Shown one piece after another: positions 23,781 through 35,538 of a stretch of 64,000 nucleotides of DNA. This DNA is from Stachybotrys elegans. Lineage: Eukaryota; Ascomycota; Sordariomycetes; Hypocreales; Stachybotryaceae. The stretch spans positions 868,001 to 932,000 of the forward strand of contig JAGPNK010000010.1 in NCBI GenBank assembly GCA_020746835.1. Direction: 5' to 3'. Made by a program: the position numbers and the translations under genes. The stretch's first letter is position 1. Each line of letters starts with the position of its first letter. Under the pieces are notes generated by a model, which was not told where the DNA came from, ran no database searches, and was given only the letters and a program-made list of their open reading frames with translations.

Positions 23781-26098
23781 ATGGCCAAATCAGTATGCAT
23801 CATCGGTGGGTGATTCCCGAGCTTCAACGGCAACCTGCGCCCCCCCAACCCAAAGGTTAACATCAAACAGGCGCTGGTCCGTCTGGCCTCGTCGCCGCCA
23901 AGACGCTCCTCCATAACGCGCCAAAGGGTGAGTTCAGAGTCAGCCTTTACGACGCTCAGCCCGCCATCGGCGGTTTATGGCCTCTGTCCAAGTCCGACTC
24001 CCAGCGCCAGGTCCATCCTCTCATGGTCGCCAACCAGAGCAAGCATACTGTCCAGTTCAGCGACCATGCCTGGGACAAGGACGACCCCCAGTTCCCCCAG
24101 GCCTGGCAGGTCGGCCGCTATCTGCAGCAGTACTATGACCGCTACCTCGCTGGGAACCCACACTTTGAGCTCCATGTCGGAACCTGTATCGAAAAGGCGC
24201 ACCCCAAGGCTGACTCGTCACAATGGGAGGTCATGGCCAAGTCATCTAGCGGCACGCAATCCAGAGATTTCCACCATGTTGTTGTCTCCTCTGGCTTCTT
24301 TGGGAAGCCCATAATGCCTCAGTTTCTCTCCGAGGTCAAGTCCATTCCAGTCATACACAGTAGCCAGTACCGCGATCTCAAGAGCCTGCTGGGCACGGAG
24401 CGACCCTCTGGAGGGAAGATTCTTATTGTTGGCGGACAGATGTCGGGTGTCGAAATTGCTGGCACCATTGGCGTTCACCTCTCCTCGGCAATCCACTCCC
24501 CTGAAAAGTCGGACATTCCTGACATAGAAAACTACTCCATTCACCACATCATTCAGCGCCCCATCTGGGTTTTCCCTCTCTTCACTAGCCCCATGGTATG
24601 CTAGTCAACGTGCGTTCTGTCTACCGGGATACTAACAATCCACCAGCCAGGAGCCAAAACGGCACCCTTCCTTCCCCTGGACTTTGCCTCATACAACCTG
24701 AACAACAGACCATCGCCTCTGGAAGATTCACAGGGTCAGATATCGGAGGAGACTGCCAAAATGGTCAATGGCATCTTCAACAATACCCTGGGGACTGACC
24801 AATCCGAGTTCTCGCCACTGCTGCAGACTACCGAGGAGACCAGCAGCAACCGGCCGTTTTTGGCCGTCAGTGACTGGTATTGCGACTTTGTTAGATCCGG
24901 TCTCATAAAACTACACAATGGGAAGCTGGAATCCTTCGCTGATGGCATCGCAACTAGCGGTACCGACAAGATTGACAACATTGCAGCCATTGTGGTTGCC
25001 ACCGGCTTTGATCCATCCCCATGCCTCAGCTTCCTCCCAGACGATGTTCTACAAAAGCTGCAGCACTCGCCAAAACACACCGAACTACCCATTGCACTCA
25101 AGTTCCACGGCACACATCGGCCAGAAGTCCCAGGACTGGGTTTCGTCGGCTTTTACCGATCGCCCTACTGGGGCGTGATGCAGATGCAGGCTCGATTCCT
25201 CGCCCGGTACTGGTCCCAGAACAAGCTTGAGGGGCATGATCCGGCCGCCTTCAATGATATGCTAGACAGGGATGTCTCCATCCAAAAGATCTTGAGCCTG
25301 CGCGACAACCCACGCGTTACGCAGTTTCCCATGGGAGACTATGCGTTCTTGATGCAGGAGTTTGGCAAAGCACTATCCATCCCCAGAGAGCCGTCTCCAG
25401 GAAACGGTCCCAGGTTACCTCACAATGACCTGCCACTTGATATGTTGACTCCCTCGAGGTACCTGGATTTGACAGAGAACAAGGACGACGCGACAAAGTC
25501 CATTTCCGATACGGGGCTCGTGGCAGTCGATGGTCTGACATCTTCTCGATTTGTCCCGCGGGCCGTCTTCCGAAGCCTCCTGGGCACCTGGAAGCTCGAG
25601 AGGGACCTCGTCAGCAAGCTCCCATCCCACCCTACGGGGCACTTCAGCGGCACGGCGCAGTTCCTCCTCCGCGAGAAGACCAAGGACGGCATCCAGTGCG
25701 CCGCCAGCACCACGTCCCTCGTCCCCAACGACGAAGGCCTGGAGTATCTCTACATTGAGAACGGCGAGTTCAGGACCGACTCGGGCTTCTCCTTCCAGGC
25801 GACTCGTCGCTATGTCTGGCGCTACGACGAGAGCCGCGACGTGGTGAGCGTGTGGTTCGCGAAGCCGGACGACCTGGCGCGCGCAGACTATCTCTTCCAC
25901 GAGATCGAATTTGACAGCCCCGATGAGGCGCGCGACAAGGGATGGTCAGCCAAGGCAGGACATCTGTGCGAGGACGACTACTACAACGTCAAGTACAACT
26001 TCGGCTTCCAGGCTGTCAACCTGAGCAAATGGAACATCGAGTACACCGTCAAGGGCCCCAAGAAGGACTACACCATCAAGGGCGTGTACACACGATAG
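23781..26098 (+). CDS. flavin-containing monooxygenase-like protein fused to a C-terminal DUF6314-like domain
   Basis: Three exons: 23781-23805, 23871-24595 and 24647-26098 (733 aa). The first exon encodes only MAKSVCIIG; the junction completes the FAD-binding loop GAGPSGLVAAK. A second dinucleotide loop, KILIVGGQMSGVEIAG, and the ATGFDPS motif (about residue 330) place the first ~500 residues in the FMO/Trk-type flavoprotein family. From about residue 565 a second module begins, LLGTWKLERDL, then TGHFSGTAQFLLRE, RRYVWRYDE, HLCEDDYYNVKY and WNIEYTVKGPKKDY. This looks like the lipocalin-like DUF6314 family, normally a separate small protein. Substrate unknown. The C-terminal module may bind a ligand or the substrate, which is inference. 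Confidence 0.85.
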
Positions 26099-26386
26099 CC
26101 AGACCAGCTAGTCTCTTCAACTACGCACGCGTTAACCGCCCCCAATAACATCAATATCCTCTTTCGGTAAGCTTCCTCATCAGCTGGAAGCCTCAGGGTT
26201 CAGTGGCGGGGTTACATCCCAGGTCAGGTCCACATCTTGCCATACTCGAGCTACAAGCCGCATCCCCGAGATCCTGAATAACGGGATTCTGCCACCTTGC
26301 AAACACCTGCGCTCCGGCGACGAGCACCCGCGCCCTTTCTTCCCCTACTGCCTCGCATCTAGTTCATACGCAGCTTCCCCCGCCCA

Positions 26387-27175
26387 ATGTACATCACCAT
26401 GTCCATCTCCAACTGCTGCCTCACAGGCTTCGAATGGACCGGCACACCCGCAGGCCGCGTCGGCACCCTCGCCAGTAAAAACACCTACATAACCGGCACC
26501 AACACCACCGCTGCCGTGCTCTTCATCACCGACCTGTACGGCTGGACATTCCTCAACAACCGCCTCCTTGCGGACCACTACGCCCGCGAGGCCGATGTCA
26601 CCGTCTACGTCCCCGACTTCTTCGACGGCGATATCCTCCCCCTCGACGCCATGCTCGCTGAGCGGTTCCAGGAGGTCGACTTGCCCGGTTGGCTGGCGCG
26701 CCACGGACGTGAGAAAGTAGAGCCCGATATGCTGGCCTGTGCGCGGGCCCTCCGTGGAACGCAGCAGCACCAGTATCAGCGCGTTGCCGTTGTCGGCTTC
26801 TGCTACGGCGGGTGGGCGGGCTTCCGCCTTGGAGCGCGCGAGTTCAACAGCGAGAGCGACTATGGCCGGCTAGTGGATTGCGTTGCGGTTGGACATCCTT
26901 CGTTGCTGATGAAGAAGGATATCGAGGAGCTCGCGGTGCCCGTGCTAATCCTGGCCCCGGAGATTGATATGGTCTACACGCCTGAGCTAAAGGTACACAC
27001 GTTCACGACGTTGCAGGCCAATGGCGTGCCATTTCAGTACCACCACTTCCCCAAAGTAGCGCATGCGTGTATGGTGAGGGGTGATGAGAACAAGGAGGGC
27101 GAGAGGGCCGCCATGGTCCAGGGGAAGAATGTGGTAGTAGCGTGGTTGAGACACAACCTGCATGGCATTGCGTAG
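26387..27175 (+). CDS. dienelactone hydrolase family protein
   Basis: Single exon, 262 aa. Alpha/beta-hydrolase of the dienelactone hydrolase family: FITDLYGWTFLNNRLLAD near the N-terminus, PDFFDGD, the nucleophile Cys139 in VVGFCYGGWAG, the acid in LAPEIDMVYTP and His in KVAHACMVRGDEN. The family hydrolyses lactones and related esters in catabolism of aromatics. Many fungal members have uncertain substrates. The start could also be the second Met (MSISNCC, residue 5), which begins nearer the conserved part. It follows the flavin monooxygenase on the same strand after 288 bp. Its stop lies 128 bp from that of the next, convergent gene. Confidence 0.88.
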   Translation: MYITMSISNCCLTGFEWTGTPAGRVGTLASKNTYITGTNTTAAVLFITDLYGWTFLNNRLLADHYAREADVTVYVPDFFDGDILPLDAMLAERFQEVDLPGWLARHGREKVEPDMLACARALRGTQQHQYQRVAVVGFCYGGWAGFRLGAREFNSESDYGRLVDCVAVGHPSLLMKKDIEELAVPVLILAPEIDMVYTPELKVHTFTTLQANGVPFQYHHFPKVAHACMVRGDENKEGERAAMVQGKNVVVAWLRHNLHGIA

Positions 27176-27303
27176 AAGACCCTTATCTGGAACTGTTAAT
27201 CTACCGTACATGATGGATTTGAACCATTTAATATAAAGCCCGGCAGGCATATCATAAAGCAATAATGTCGTCATGCCACATCTCAATCATGAAATCCGTC
27301 AAT

Positions 27304-28664
27304 CTACCTCATGCGGTGGATAGATGCTTCCAGTCCTCGAAAAACACGGCCCTGCGGGTCAAAACTCTTAGCCTTGGGATCGAGCTTATCGCTCCCATTC
27401 GTGGCAAAGCCAAAGGTGAACGGATTCCCAGCCATGTGATTGCCGGTGGTGGTGGGAGACTGGGGCATCTTGACGGGAACAGAGCTGGGTCTGGTGTCAT
27501 GGACGGCAGCGGAAAGCCATTTCTACACGAGGTCAGCTAAATTTGTTCTGTCTGAGTTGGGCAAAGTCTCTTCTTACCAGACTCTCAATGACTTTGGGCT
27601 TCTGTGACTCGAGGATTTGGGTAGCCAGGAGATCCATATCGCCCTGCTGGATGAGTTTCCATATATCGAATGGTGGGATGGTGGTGTTGGTTGATCCACC
27701 AAAGCCATTCGATTGTACCTGCACTTCATCAAGCGCCTTTCTTTTCGCTATTTCCTCTTTCTTTTTCATCCAGCTTGACGTGTTCCAAGTATCCTCGTAT
27801 GAGTCTTTCTTCTGAGCCTCGCTTCGGACTGGAGGAGGAACTTTGCCGGGCGGTTTATTCTCCTGCGCCTGCACCTGAACATCCATAGGGCTGGAAAAGC
27901 CAGGGAAGTTCACAGTGTACTTTGATGACACAGGAGAAAAGGCAAGGGAGGGGGCCGGGACGGCTGTGTGTGCTGGCTCTGGAGCAGAGACGGGGGCAGG
28001 AACTGAAATAGGTGTAGGCTCCCTAATAGGCGTGGGCACGAAGGTGGGAGCAGGCACTGACTCGGATTTGCTGGGAGCATCCTTAACTTGCTCAGAAGTT
28101 ACTTGAGCCTGCTCCAAGCCGAGGCCATGAGAAGAATGGTCCGGCTCAGCTTCTGTGGTCGAAACCACCTGTGAGCGATCCCCCTCAACAAAGCTCTTCA
28201 CCGACGGCCATGTGGGAGGCCTAGTGGTAGTAGTGATGAGCTTTGGAGGCGAAGGAGTATCGGGGTTCTTGGTGTAGAGCATGACGGTCAGCCCGGCGAC
28301 TTTTCCTTTGAGGTCTGCCATCTTCTCGACCAAATCCTTTTGTTCTTGGATAAGGGTCTGACGTCGCTTCTCCTCTTGTTGGAGCTGGTTCTGCAAGTTA
28401 ACGAGCTGGAACGAGTGATTTCTGCTGACGCGTTGCTCTGCAAGGAGCATCTCCTAGGATATTTCGTCAGCAGGCCAGGACAGATCTGGTTGGCAAGGGG
28501 AATGGTAAACGGACGTCAAGGGCTTCGACGACATCCATAAGGCTGTTGTTGCCGATGGTCCCAAACTTGTCTTGGAGCCGCTGCTTCAGGCTCTTGCCTG
28601 CATTTGCGGCAACACCATTGAGGGGAGTAGCACTTCGAGTGCCGGGTGCATTGGTAGAACTCAT
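27304..28664 (-). CDS. unrecognised protein: N-terminal coiled coil, proline-rich middle
   Basis: Three exons: 28664-28515, 28453-27578 and 27522-27304 (414 aa). The first join uses a weak donor (GTCCGT) but keeps phase. Residues ~15-110 are rich in Leu/Gln/Glu/Lys (RLQDKFGTIGNNSLMDVVEA, VNLQNQLQQEEKRRQTLIQE) and probably form a coiled coil. Residues ~170-230 are a Pro/Val/Ala low-complexity stretch with repeated VPAP and PTPI units. Near residue 300 is a charged segment, SSWMKKKEEIAKRKALDEVQ, then PFDIWKLIQQGDMDLLATQI. The last exon encodes a Ser/Thr/Pro-rich tail. No known domain or signal peptide is recognised. A scaffold or cytoskeletal role would be guesswork. Confidence 0.72.
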
Positions 28665-30057
28665 TGTTCTGAAGTGAGTGAACAGGAGCACGGTAGTTGG
28701 GATAGAGTGCGGAGATAAGAAGATGGTGGTGCCCAAGAGGCCAGAGATGATGCTCTGTTGGATAAGTGCTTGGTACAAAGAGAAAAAAGAGTAGGTGGGT
28801 GAGAAGAGAGAAGAGAGGGGAGCTGGGCCAAAATACTCTCTGTTTGCTTTCTCTGTTTGCTTGGGAAAGTGTGGACGAAAGCAGGGAGCAGGAGGCAGGA
28901 GGCACTTTCCATCTGATTCTGGCACCTGTGTTTTCACGCTTGGTGCAAGTGCAAGCGGCGGAGCACCCGGCGGCAGGTGCAGTGCAAGGAGGAAGGCACA
29001 TTCAACTTCATCTTCACTCCTACCTCTAGACGGTAGTGGCTGCACCTCTGGCCTTCCCCTTTGTCGCCATTACATAAGTAGACAAGGTGATTCTCCTCAA
29101 GCTAAGAGATTGTGTGCTTGGTGTTGAGCAACAAACAGGCATTCATTGTTGACACTCAACCGGATGCGGATGCGGCTACCCAACCCTGCGTGCATCCGTA
29201 TCAAGCTGCAGGCATCCCACGGCGGGTTCCGAAGACGAATCGGCCCAGCTTTGGAAGGGCCCAGATGGCGCAGGTCTTCCCTGCATCCTGAAGATCTGGA
29301 TCCATCGAGGAGCAGGGCTCACTTGGTTTCGACCCCTGCCCAGTATCCGGGCTCTCGGGCGGCGCCGCAAGAAGCACACGCTGCACGTCTTGGCGGCATG
29401 CTATCCTTCTCCTTTATCTTTGCCTCACATACGACTTTTGTAGCGACAAGGAGACCAGCTGCCCACTGTGGAATGGATATAGAAGTAGATGGGTACGAGC
29501 CAGAAATTGAGCCGAAGGGTTGGACCCAGGAACTAGTCCAAAGTCTCGATGTTCCGTGTTCATGATGCGTCTCTTCTCAATAGTCCATTATACATTATAG
29601 AAGTAATACTTCCGCTAAACCAATAACAGCAGACAATCAGCAGCAACAAAGCCTACGGCAGACACAGCTAATGATGGATAACCTTACATGCCTTGTCCCG
29701 GGCACGACTGGCTGTGAGAATTCGGGCCGCCAGCCAATATGCAGCCAAGACATGCCAACAATCAACATGGCCTGATGGGCTTATGGGTCGATGCAACCCT
29801 GCAAACCGCAAACTGCGTGCGCATAGCCAAGACCAACATCGCGAAATCGTGGTGATGAAGGAAAAACGACCAAGACACCAAGCCCGAAGAGGGTGGCGGA
29901 GGGAGGGCGAGGGATTGGCCAGAGTATATTGTCGTTTGGGTGACACCCGACATAAATATAAGACACAACGACAGCCTGTGGAAATTCCGTGTCACTCAGT
30001 AAATCACAATCAAGCCAATTCAACAAACCTCAATCCATTATCATCAACACCACCACC
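28665..30057. promoter_or_regulatory. divergent intergenic promoter region
   Basis: About 1.4 kb between the divergent coiled-coil gene and D-lactate dehydrogenase. A TATA-like element (ATAAATATAA, 29952-29961) lies ~100 bp before the dehydrogenase start, followed by a CA/A-rich leader ending CACCACCATG. No other gene is seen. Confidence 0.55.
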
Positions 30058-31104
30058 ATGCGCCTCTCCGTCTTCAGCGCAAAGCCCTACGACAAGAAGT
30101 ATCTCGAGGCCGCGCACGCCGCGCACCCCGAGGCCTCGTCCATCTCTCTGACCTTCCACGAGGTTTCCCTCAACGAGCACACGGCGCCGCTCGTCCACGA
30201 CGCCAACGCCGTGTGCGTCTTTGTCAACGACTCGCTGCCCGCCCCGGTCGTCGACGCCCTCGCCGACCGCGGCGTCCAGGCCATTCTGCTGCGCTGCGCC
30301 GGCTCCAACAACGTTGACCTCGAGCGCGCCGCCGCTCGCGGCATCGTCGTCGCCAACGTCCCCTCCTACTCCCCCGAGGCCGTTGCCGAGTTCGCCGTCG
30401 CCCTGCTCCAGACGCTCAACCGCCGCACGCACCGCGCCTACAACCGCGTCCGCGATGGCAACTTCGCCCTGAGCGGTCTGCTGGGCCGCACGCTCCACGG
30501 CCAGACGGTGGGCATCATCGGCACCGGCAAGATTGGCATCGCCTTTGCCCGCATCATGAAGGGATTCGGTTGCCGCCTCTTGGCATTCGATCCCTTCCGC
30601 AACCCCGCATTCGAAGAGTATGGAGAGTACCGCGAGCTCGACGAGCTGCTCCCCGAATGTGACATTATCAGCCTGCATTGCCCGCTCATGGACAAGACAC
30701 GCCACATCATCAACTCCGAGACAATCACCGCGATGAAAAAGGGCGTAGTCATCATCAACACCTCCCGCGGCGGCCTCATCGACACCCCGGCCGTTGTGGA
30801 CGCCCTCAAGCACGAGCACATTGGCGGTCTTGCGCTCGACGTATATGAGGGCGAGAGCAATCTCTTCTACAGCGACCATTCGCAGGAGATTATCCAGGAC
30901 GACTTGTTTATGCGTTTCATGACGTTCCCCAACGTCCTCGTCTGTGGCCATCAGGCCTTCTTCACTCGTGAGGCTCTGACGGAAATATCCGAGTGCACGA
31001 TACGCAACTTGCTAGAGGTAATGGAGGGTGTCTGTCCCAAGAACTCCTTGACAAAGGATGTGAAGGCTCGCGTTGAAGAACCTCAGCCGGTGCGGACGAT
31101 TTAA
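30058..31104 (+). CDS. D-lactate dehydrogenase (D-2-hydroxyacid dehydrogenase)
   Basis: Single exon, 348 aa. The start MRLSVFSAKPYDKKYLEAA, in a good context (CACCACCATG), matches fermentative D-lactate dehydrogenases. An earlier in-frame ATG at 29989 would add 23 residues of leader-like sequence. The NAD-binding loop is VGIIGTGKIG (about residue 157). The catalytic set is Arg in INTSRGGLID, Glu in LDVYEGES and His in CGHQAFFTREAL. It reduces pyruvate to D-lactate with NADH, or the reverse, probably in the cytosol. A TATA-like element about 100 bp upstream suggests regulated expression. Its paralogs act on other 2-keto acids, so the exact substrate is the main uncertainty. Confidence 0.9.
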   Translation: MRLSVFSAKPYDKKYLEAAHAAHPEASSISLTFHEVSLNEHTAPLVHDANAVCVFVNDSLPAPVVDALADRGVQAILLRCAGSNNVDLERAAARGIVVANVPSYSPEAVAEFAVALLQTLNRRTHRAYNRVRDGNFALSGLLGRTLHGQTVGIIGTGKIGIAFARIMKGFGCRLLAFDPFRNPAFEEYGEYRELDELLPECDIISLHCPLMDKTRHIINSETITAMKKGVVIINTSRGGLIDTPAVVDALKHEHIGGLALDVYEGESNLFYSDHSQEIIQDDLFMRFMTFPNVLVCGHQAFFTREALTEISECTIRNLLEVMEGVCPKNSLTKDVKARVEEPQPVRTI

Positions 31105-31686
31105 AGAAGTCACTTCTTCGGCCGAAACCTTTTTCTTTCTCAGCTCATGATTTGAAGAATTCTGTAACGACGCAATAGACGGGAAGATGTGTATATATGA
31201 CAACAGAAATGGCAAGATAGATTCGAATGGAACCCCAAACTCACCATGCATTATAATATACGTGACCCAAGAGCTTAGTGCTCCAAGACTCCCCTACACG
31301 GCCCAAATCGCACAATGAGGTGGTCGTCGGCTACAGGGTAGTTGTGTTCAACAGGCGTATGGGATTCGAGGTGTTGTAATGCCATCCTGTGTTGCGAGGA
31401 ACTGAATATCCTCATTAGAAATATCATAAACAAGTGTTGAATTGATAGTCTGGTTATGGGTTGCTGGAACAGGCGGCAGAGGCTTTTCGGATCGAAGGGG
31501 TTGAACGCCGAGTGATGCTGCTTGACATGCAGTGGTTGAGGGAGCAGGGAGGATCTTTATCAATGAGGATACGCCTAGCAGGCGGAGGCAGATACGTAAT
31601 AATGATACCTAATGTATGTACATAATATGTGCACCCGAGAACGCCCATGCAAGCATGCCCGTCAAACTGGGCTTGGTATCATTTCA
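31105..31686. other. intergenic, convergent 3' flanks
   Basis: Between the convergent D-lactate dehydrogenase and CSC1-type genes. AT-rich and without a recognisable gene; probably the two 3' UTRs. Confidence 0.55.
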
Positions 31687-34475
31687 TCACACATTCCTGT
31701 CTATCCAGACGTTCGACTCCCCGATCCCAAGGGTACTGTCTGCGTTGGGTAGGATGAGATGCGGCGGCTCTCTGTCGTCTTCGACCTCGGTTCCGTTCTC
31801 GGTGAGCGATGGAGGCGGATCTTTGTAGATCCACGCCTGCTGTAGACTGTCGCCAGAATTAGTGAAAATCCGACAAATTGGGTTAGATTGCTCGACTTAC
31901 GGCGCAATTAGGCTGGGATTGAGGAACCTCAAGCCCTTCTCCTTGTCCTCATCGAGCGTACTTCCCCTGCGCAGTAGATTTTGGGATGGCCTCGGTGCTC
32001 CCTCATCCAGGAATCCCTCCTCTACAGCCTCGGCATCCTCGGGGTCTTCACTCGACCTGACGGCGCGCAGCGCAATGTACCTGGTCAAGGGCTCAAACCT
32101 CCTCTTGAAATAATAGCTGTACCATATGGTAAACGGAATGAGGGGCAGCAGGACCACAGACTGGAAGTAGGCCTTCAACGACGCAATCTGGCCAAACATG
32201 ACCACCTCAAACACCAATAAGCCAATGACCAGGCGGTAGCAAATCATGCGCCACGCTCCTCCCGTAGCATGCTGAGGCTGGTCCATGGCGTAGAGAACCA
32301 TGTACTTGAAGGTGAAGTATCCGAGTGTGAAGTAGACGGTGCCGAAGAAGAGAATAATGTACCCATTCCTGAGAACACTGTAAATGATGCAAAGGTTGAA
32401 AACAAGCAGCGACGTAGGCAAGTAGAAGCCGTACTGGAAAACGGGAGGCTTCTTGAGTTCCGCGAAATCCCGGGGTGTCTTGGACATCATTCGCATGAAT
32501 GGGGCAAGGAAGACGCTGCCAACTTCCAGAATCCGGAAAGGCATCAGACCAATACCCTGGAGAATGATGAAACTGGTGTAGAACCTCGAGAGGCGCTCTA
32601 CATCGCTAGCAATAGCCTCGGGAATCTGGCTCGTGTCTTTCAGGAACTTTCGCAGCGTGCTCCAAAAGTCGAAACCGGTGCTTGTCACTGCAAACACGAA
32701 GAAGGTGTTGAAGAAGGTGAAGAAGAAGTTCTTGGATATGACAGACAGCTCCACGTCGCCCTGGGATATCATGCCCTGGTGGTTGGACAGGAAATCGTAG
32801 AGGTAGGGGACTGCTACGTTGAGCAACGAGACCACGAGAGTGGGCAAGCCAGTCTGAAACAGGGATTGGATGATAGGATGCGTGCTCAACCAGGTTGCAA
32901 ACGAAGGTAGGAACTTCTTGACTGTGCATATGCTCACAAACGACGCAAGGAACGCCGTAGGGAAGATCCAGACTAGTGTGAGGACCGTGATGAAGATGGT
33001 GACACTCCAGGACTTGAGCCGGCGAATCCCACGCGGCGAGTAGGTGTTTCTCCAGACCAGGTCCGAGGGCGAGGGCGTCGGCTTGGTGAGCAGCCGTCCC
33101 GGGCGAGGGTCGATCCGTGCTTGGATGAACATCTGGCATGCCGCAACGGTATCCATCGTCACAAGAGCCATGTCGGTTGGCGGGTAGGTCTTCTTACGAG
33201 CCTCGGTGACCTTGGCGTCAATCCGGCGCAGCTTCTCCTCGTAATAGTCAATAGCATCCATCTTTCGACTTTGCAAGCCAAGGAAGCCATATCTGATGGT
33301 GACTTGAGGCCTCTCTCCCTCGGCAACGTGCGGCCTGCTGTATTCACCACCAAGGAGTCGCCCATTCTCCCCCGCTTCCTCCTCTGCACGCTGGGATTGT
33401 GCCTCTAGGGACTCATTACGCGGGCGTGAGTTGGACGAGGTGAATGATGAATCCGCCTTGGAGCTCTTATTTTGCTGCTTCAAGAGCTTTGCCCACGCGA
33501 CTTCCAGTTTACGGAGGAGAACGTGCCGCTTTTCCACAATGTCGTCTAGTTCTTGCCAGTGACGACACAGTGTGACGGACTCGACGGTTCCAATGTCCAG
33601 CTTCTCGATAAGATGCTTTATGCGATCTTCAGACCGTAAGTCGGTGGGTATGCCCGTCATGCGAAAGGTGCGGTCGGTGACAGTCGACTGCGTCCCGAGA
33701 TAATCTTGTCTGTACCGAATGATGCGGCATGTCTCCCAGTTGATCAAGTAGATGGTCAACCCCACAAAGAGATATGTAAATAGCGAGTAGGACCAAAGGA
33801 AGCTCTTGTCTTTGAGCCCCGTCTCCTTCAACGTCTGTAGGGTATCGTCGAAGGTGGGTTGGGTGGGTTCGTAGGAGGAATCCTCAATGCTGTCGCTTAG
33901 CCAGGAGGCGAAGAGACTCTTGTTCACGAAAGGAGGCCCTGTGCCGCGGAAGTGTACGTTTATCGGAGCGATTATGACGGCGGCGAGGAAGGTGAGGAGG
34001 GCGAAGAGGCGAATGGACATTTTGAAGAAGGCCAGAAACTACAGCAGGCGGTCAGCGGCGATCCGGCGAGCTACAACGATATCAGTCCTCACAGCAAATG
34101 CATCCAGCCCCGCCGAGGCGAGGACCTGCTCTTCAGTGATCTTGTACAGCTGGACCGTCCATCCTAGGAAGGACTTGGAGAGGTGCGGCAGACCTATCCT
34201 AGGATCGAGGCGGCGCTTTCGGGCAGCATAGAGGGCGGGCCAGCGTGGTCGCAGAATCTGCAGAGGGTAAAACAGTTAGACGAGAGCCCGGAAGACGTCC
34301 GGAAGATGGCGAAACGTACACAGAACAGGAGGAAGGCCGACACGCCAAGAACCAGCGACAGGACAAGCTGGACGGGGACGTCCTTGTCCGACGCGGGTAT
34401 AATGTACTTCTCCGGCGGACACTCGTCGTCCTTGCCGCCGCTGAGGGAGCGCATCTCGAGAGGAAGACCCCTCAT
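31687..34475 (-). CDS. CSC1/OSCA/TMEM63-type hyperosmolality-gated cation channel
   Basis: Four exons: 34475-34320, 34257-34093, 34038-31901 and 31846-31687 (872 aa). The order fits the family: an N-terminal membrane segment (VQLVLSLVLGVSAFLLF), the RPRWPALYAARKRRLDP linker, GLDAFAFLAFFKMSIRLFALL, then a large cytosolic loop with an RNA-recognition-like fold (TFRMTGIPTDLRSEDRI). After residue ~360 come many membrane helices of the DUF221 pore region, for example NFFFTFFNTFFVFAVTS. The final exon adds an acidic tail (TENGTEVEDDREPPHLILP). Family knowledge: plasma-membrane, mechanically or osmotically gated, calcium-permeable. The last intron matters: reading through it ends the protein at once (LIAP then stop), so unspliced mRNA would lack the tail. 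The first or a later Met (residue 8) may be the start. Confidence 0.88.
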
Positions 34476-35017
34476 GCTTGGTAGAGGGCTGTCAGCGTGC
34501 GTGCGGCGCTGTGGTTGTATGTCGCAGCTGGAGGCGCAAGAGTGGTAGGGAATGGATAACGTAGGTCAAAGGACGGCTCCAATTGAAGCCAAACACTAAC
34601 AAATCCAATGTGACTTGTGACTGCCCAAGGAAGTGGCAGGTGACGTAGGTCCCGTTAGTGTGGCACAGACCACTTGTCTCCAGTGGCTGAGACTACAGTA
34701 ATAAGTACTACTTAACTTAGCGCAGGGCCGCTAGCTTTCAACTACAACTACAACCAATCCAGCGCCGACGAGAGCTTCACATATGACATTGGCACAACCG
34801 CCGAGGATGCTCAGCTTGTGGTAAATTGTAGCTGCCTTGGACAAAGGAAAAAAGAAAGAAAGATCCCAGCATGTACAGGCCCACAATTCCAACCTTGGCC
34901 CACCTTCCGCTAGCATCAGAACCTCAACTTAGATGGAGCTAACCTGGTCTCGCTCCGACTCCTCATTATGAGCCACAAACACATCCTCAGCTGCACCACG
35001 CGAGAGACCAGCTCAGC
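34476..35017. promoter_or_regulatory. divergent intergenic promoter region
   Basis: Between the start codons of the CSC1-type channel (minus) and the EthD-like gene (plus). No gene is recognised; it presumably holds both promoters. Confidence 0.5.
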
Positions 35018-35538
35018 ATGATGGACACGGAGCCCCTCATCAGAATCTCCATTGCCGTCCGGCGCAAGCCCGGCATCTCCGAGGAGGAGTTCTCCCACTA
35101 CTGGGCTCACAAGCACGGTCCCCTCGCCTCGGAGTGGTTGAAGCGCAACCGCATCGTCCGATACGTGCAGGTACAATACCGCTCCCGCAGCTCCTCTGTC
35201 CCCCTTCCCGGCGAGTGAATAGGTGACGGCGCTGACTTGCAGCCCCGGTCAAGTATCACACGACGTCGCAGCACCGCAACTTGGCGCAGGGCATGGCCGA
35301 GGCCATTGGCAAGCCTCTCATGGCATACGACGGGGTGGGCGACTTCTGGGTCCGCCGGTACGAGGACTTCGAAGCGGCCTTCCTCGACCCGGAATACAAG
35401 GAGCGCCTGCAGCCCGACGAGGACAAGTTTGTGGACAGGGACTCTGTGTCGCTGACGGTGGGCGTGGACTATGTGTGCGTTGACAACGGGGAGATCGTCC
35501 ACGAGCACTCTCGACGCTTTGGCCATACGGAGAAATGA
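35018..35538 (+). CDS. EthD-like dimeric alpha-beta barrel protein
   Basis: Two exons, 35018-35170 and 35254-35538, giving 145 aa (a tandem ATG means the start may be 35021). The N-terminus LIRISIAVRRKPGISEEEFS, followed by HYWAHKHGPLA, is typical of EthD/dimeric alpha-beta barrel proteins. The join restores RYVQ-YHTTSQHRN, the usual junction of the family. It uses an AAG acceptor (TCAAG) rather than the nearer CAG at 35250-35252 because only the former keeps the frame. The domain continues with YDGVGDFWVRRYEDF. EthD-like proteins occur in degradation and polyketide-tailoring pathways and often act as cyclases or decarboxylases. No specific function can be given here. Confidence 0.8.

Noticed and set aside
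30010..30951. 313-codon minus-strand frame opposite D-lactate dehydrogenase
   Set aside because: Shadow of a GC-rich exon; Val/Gly/Asp-biased with no motif.
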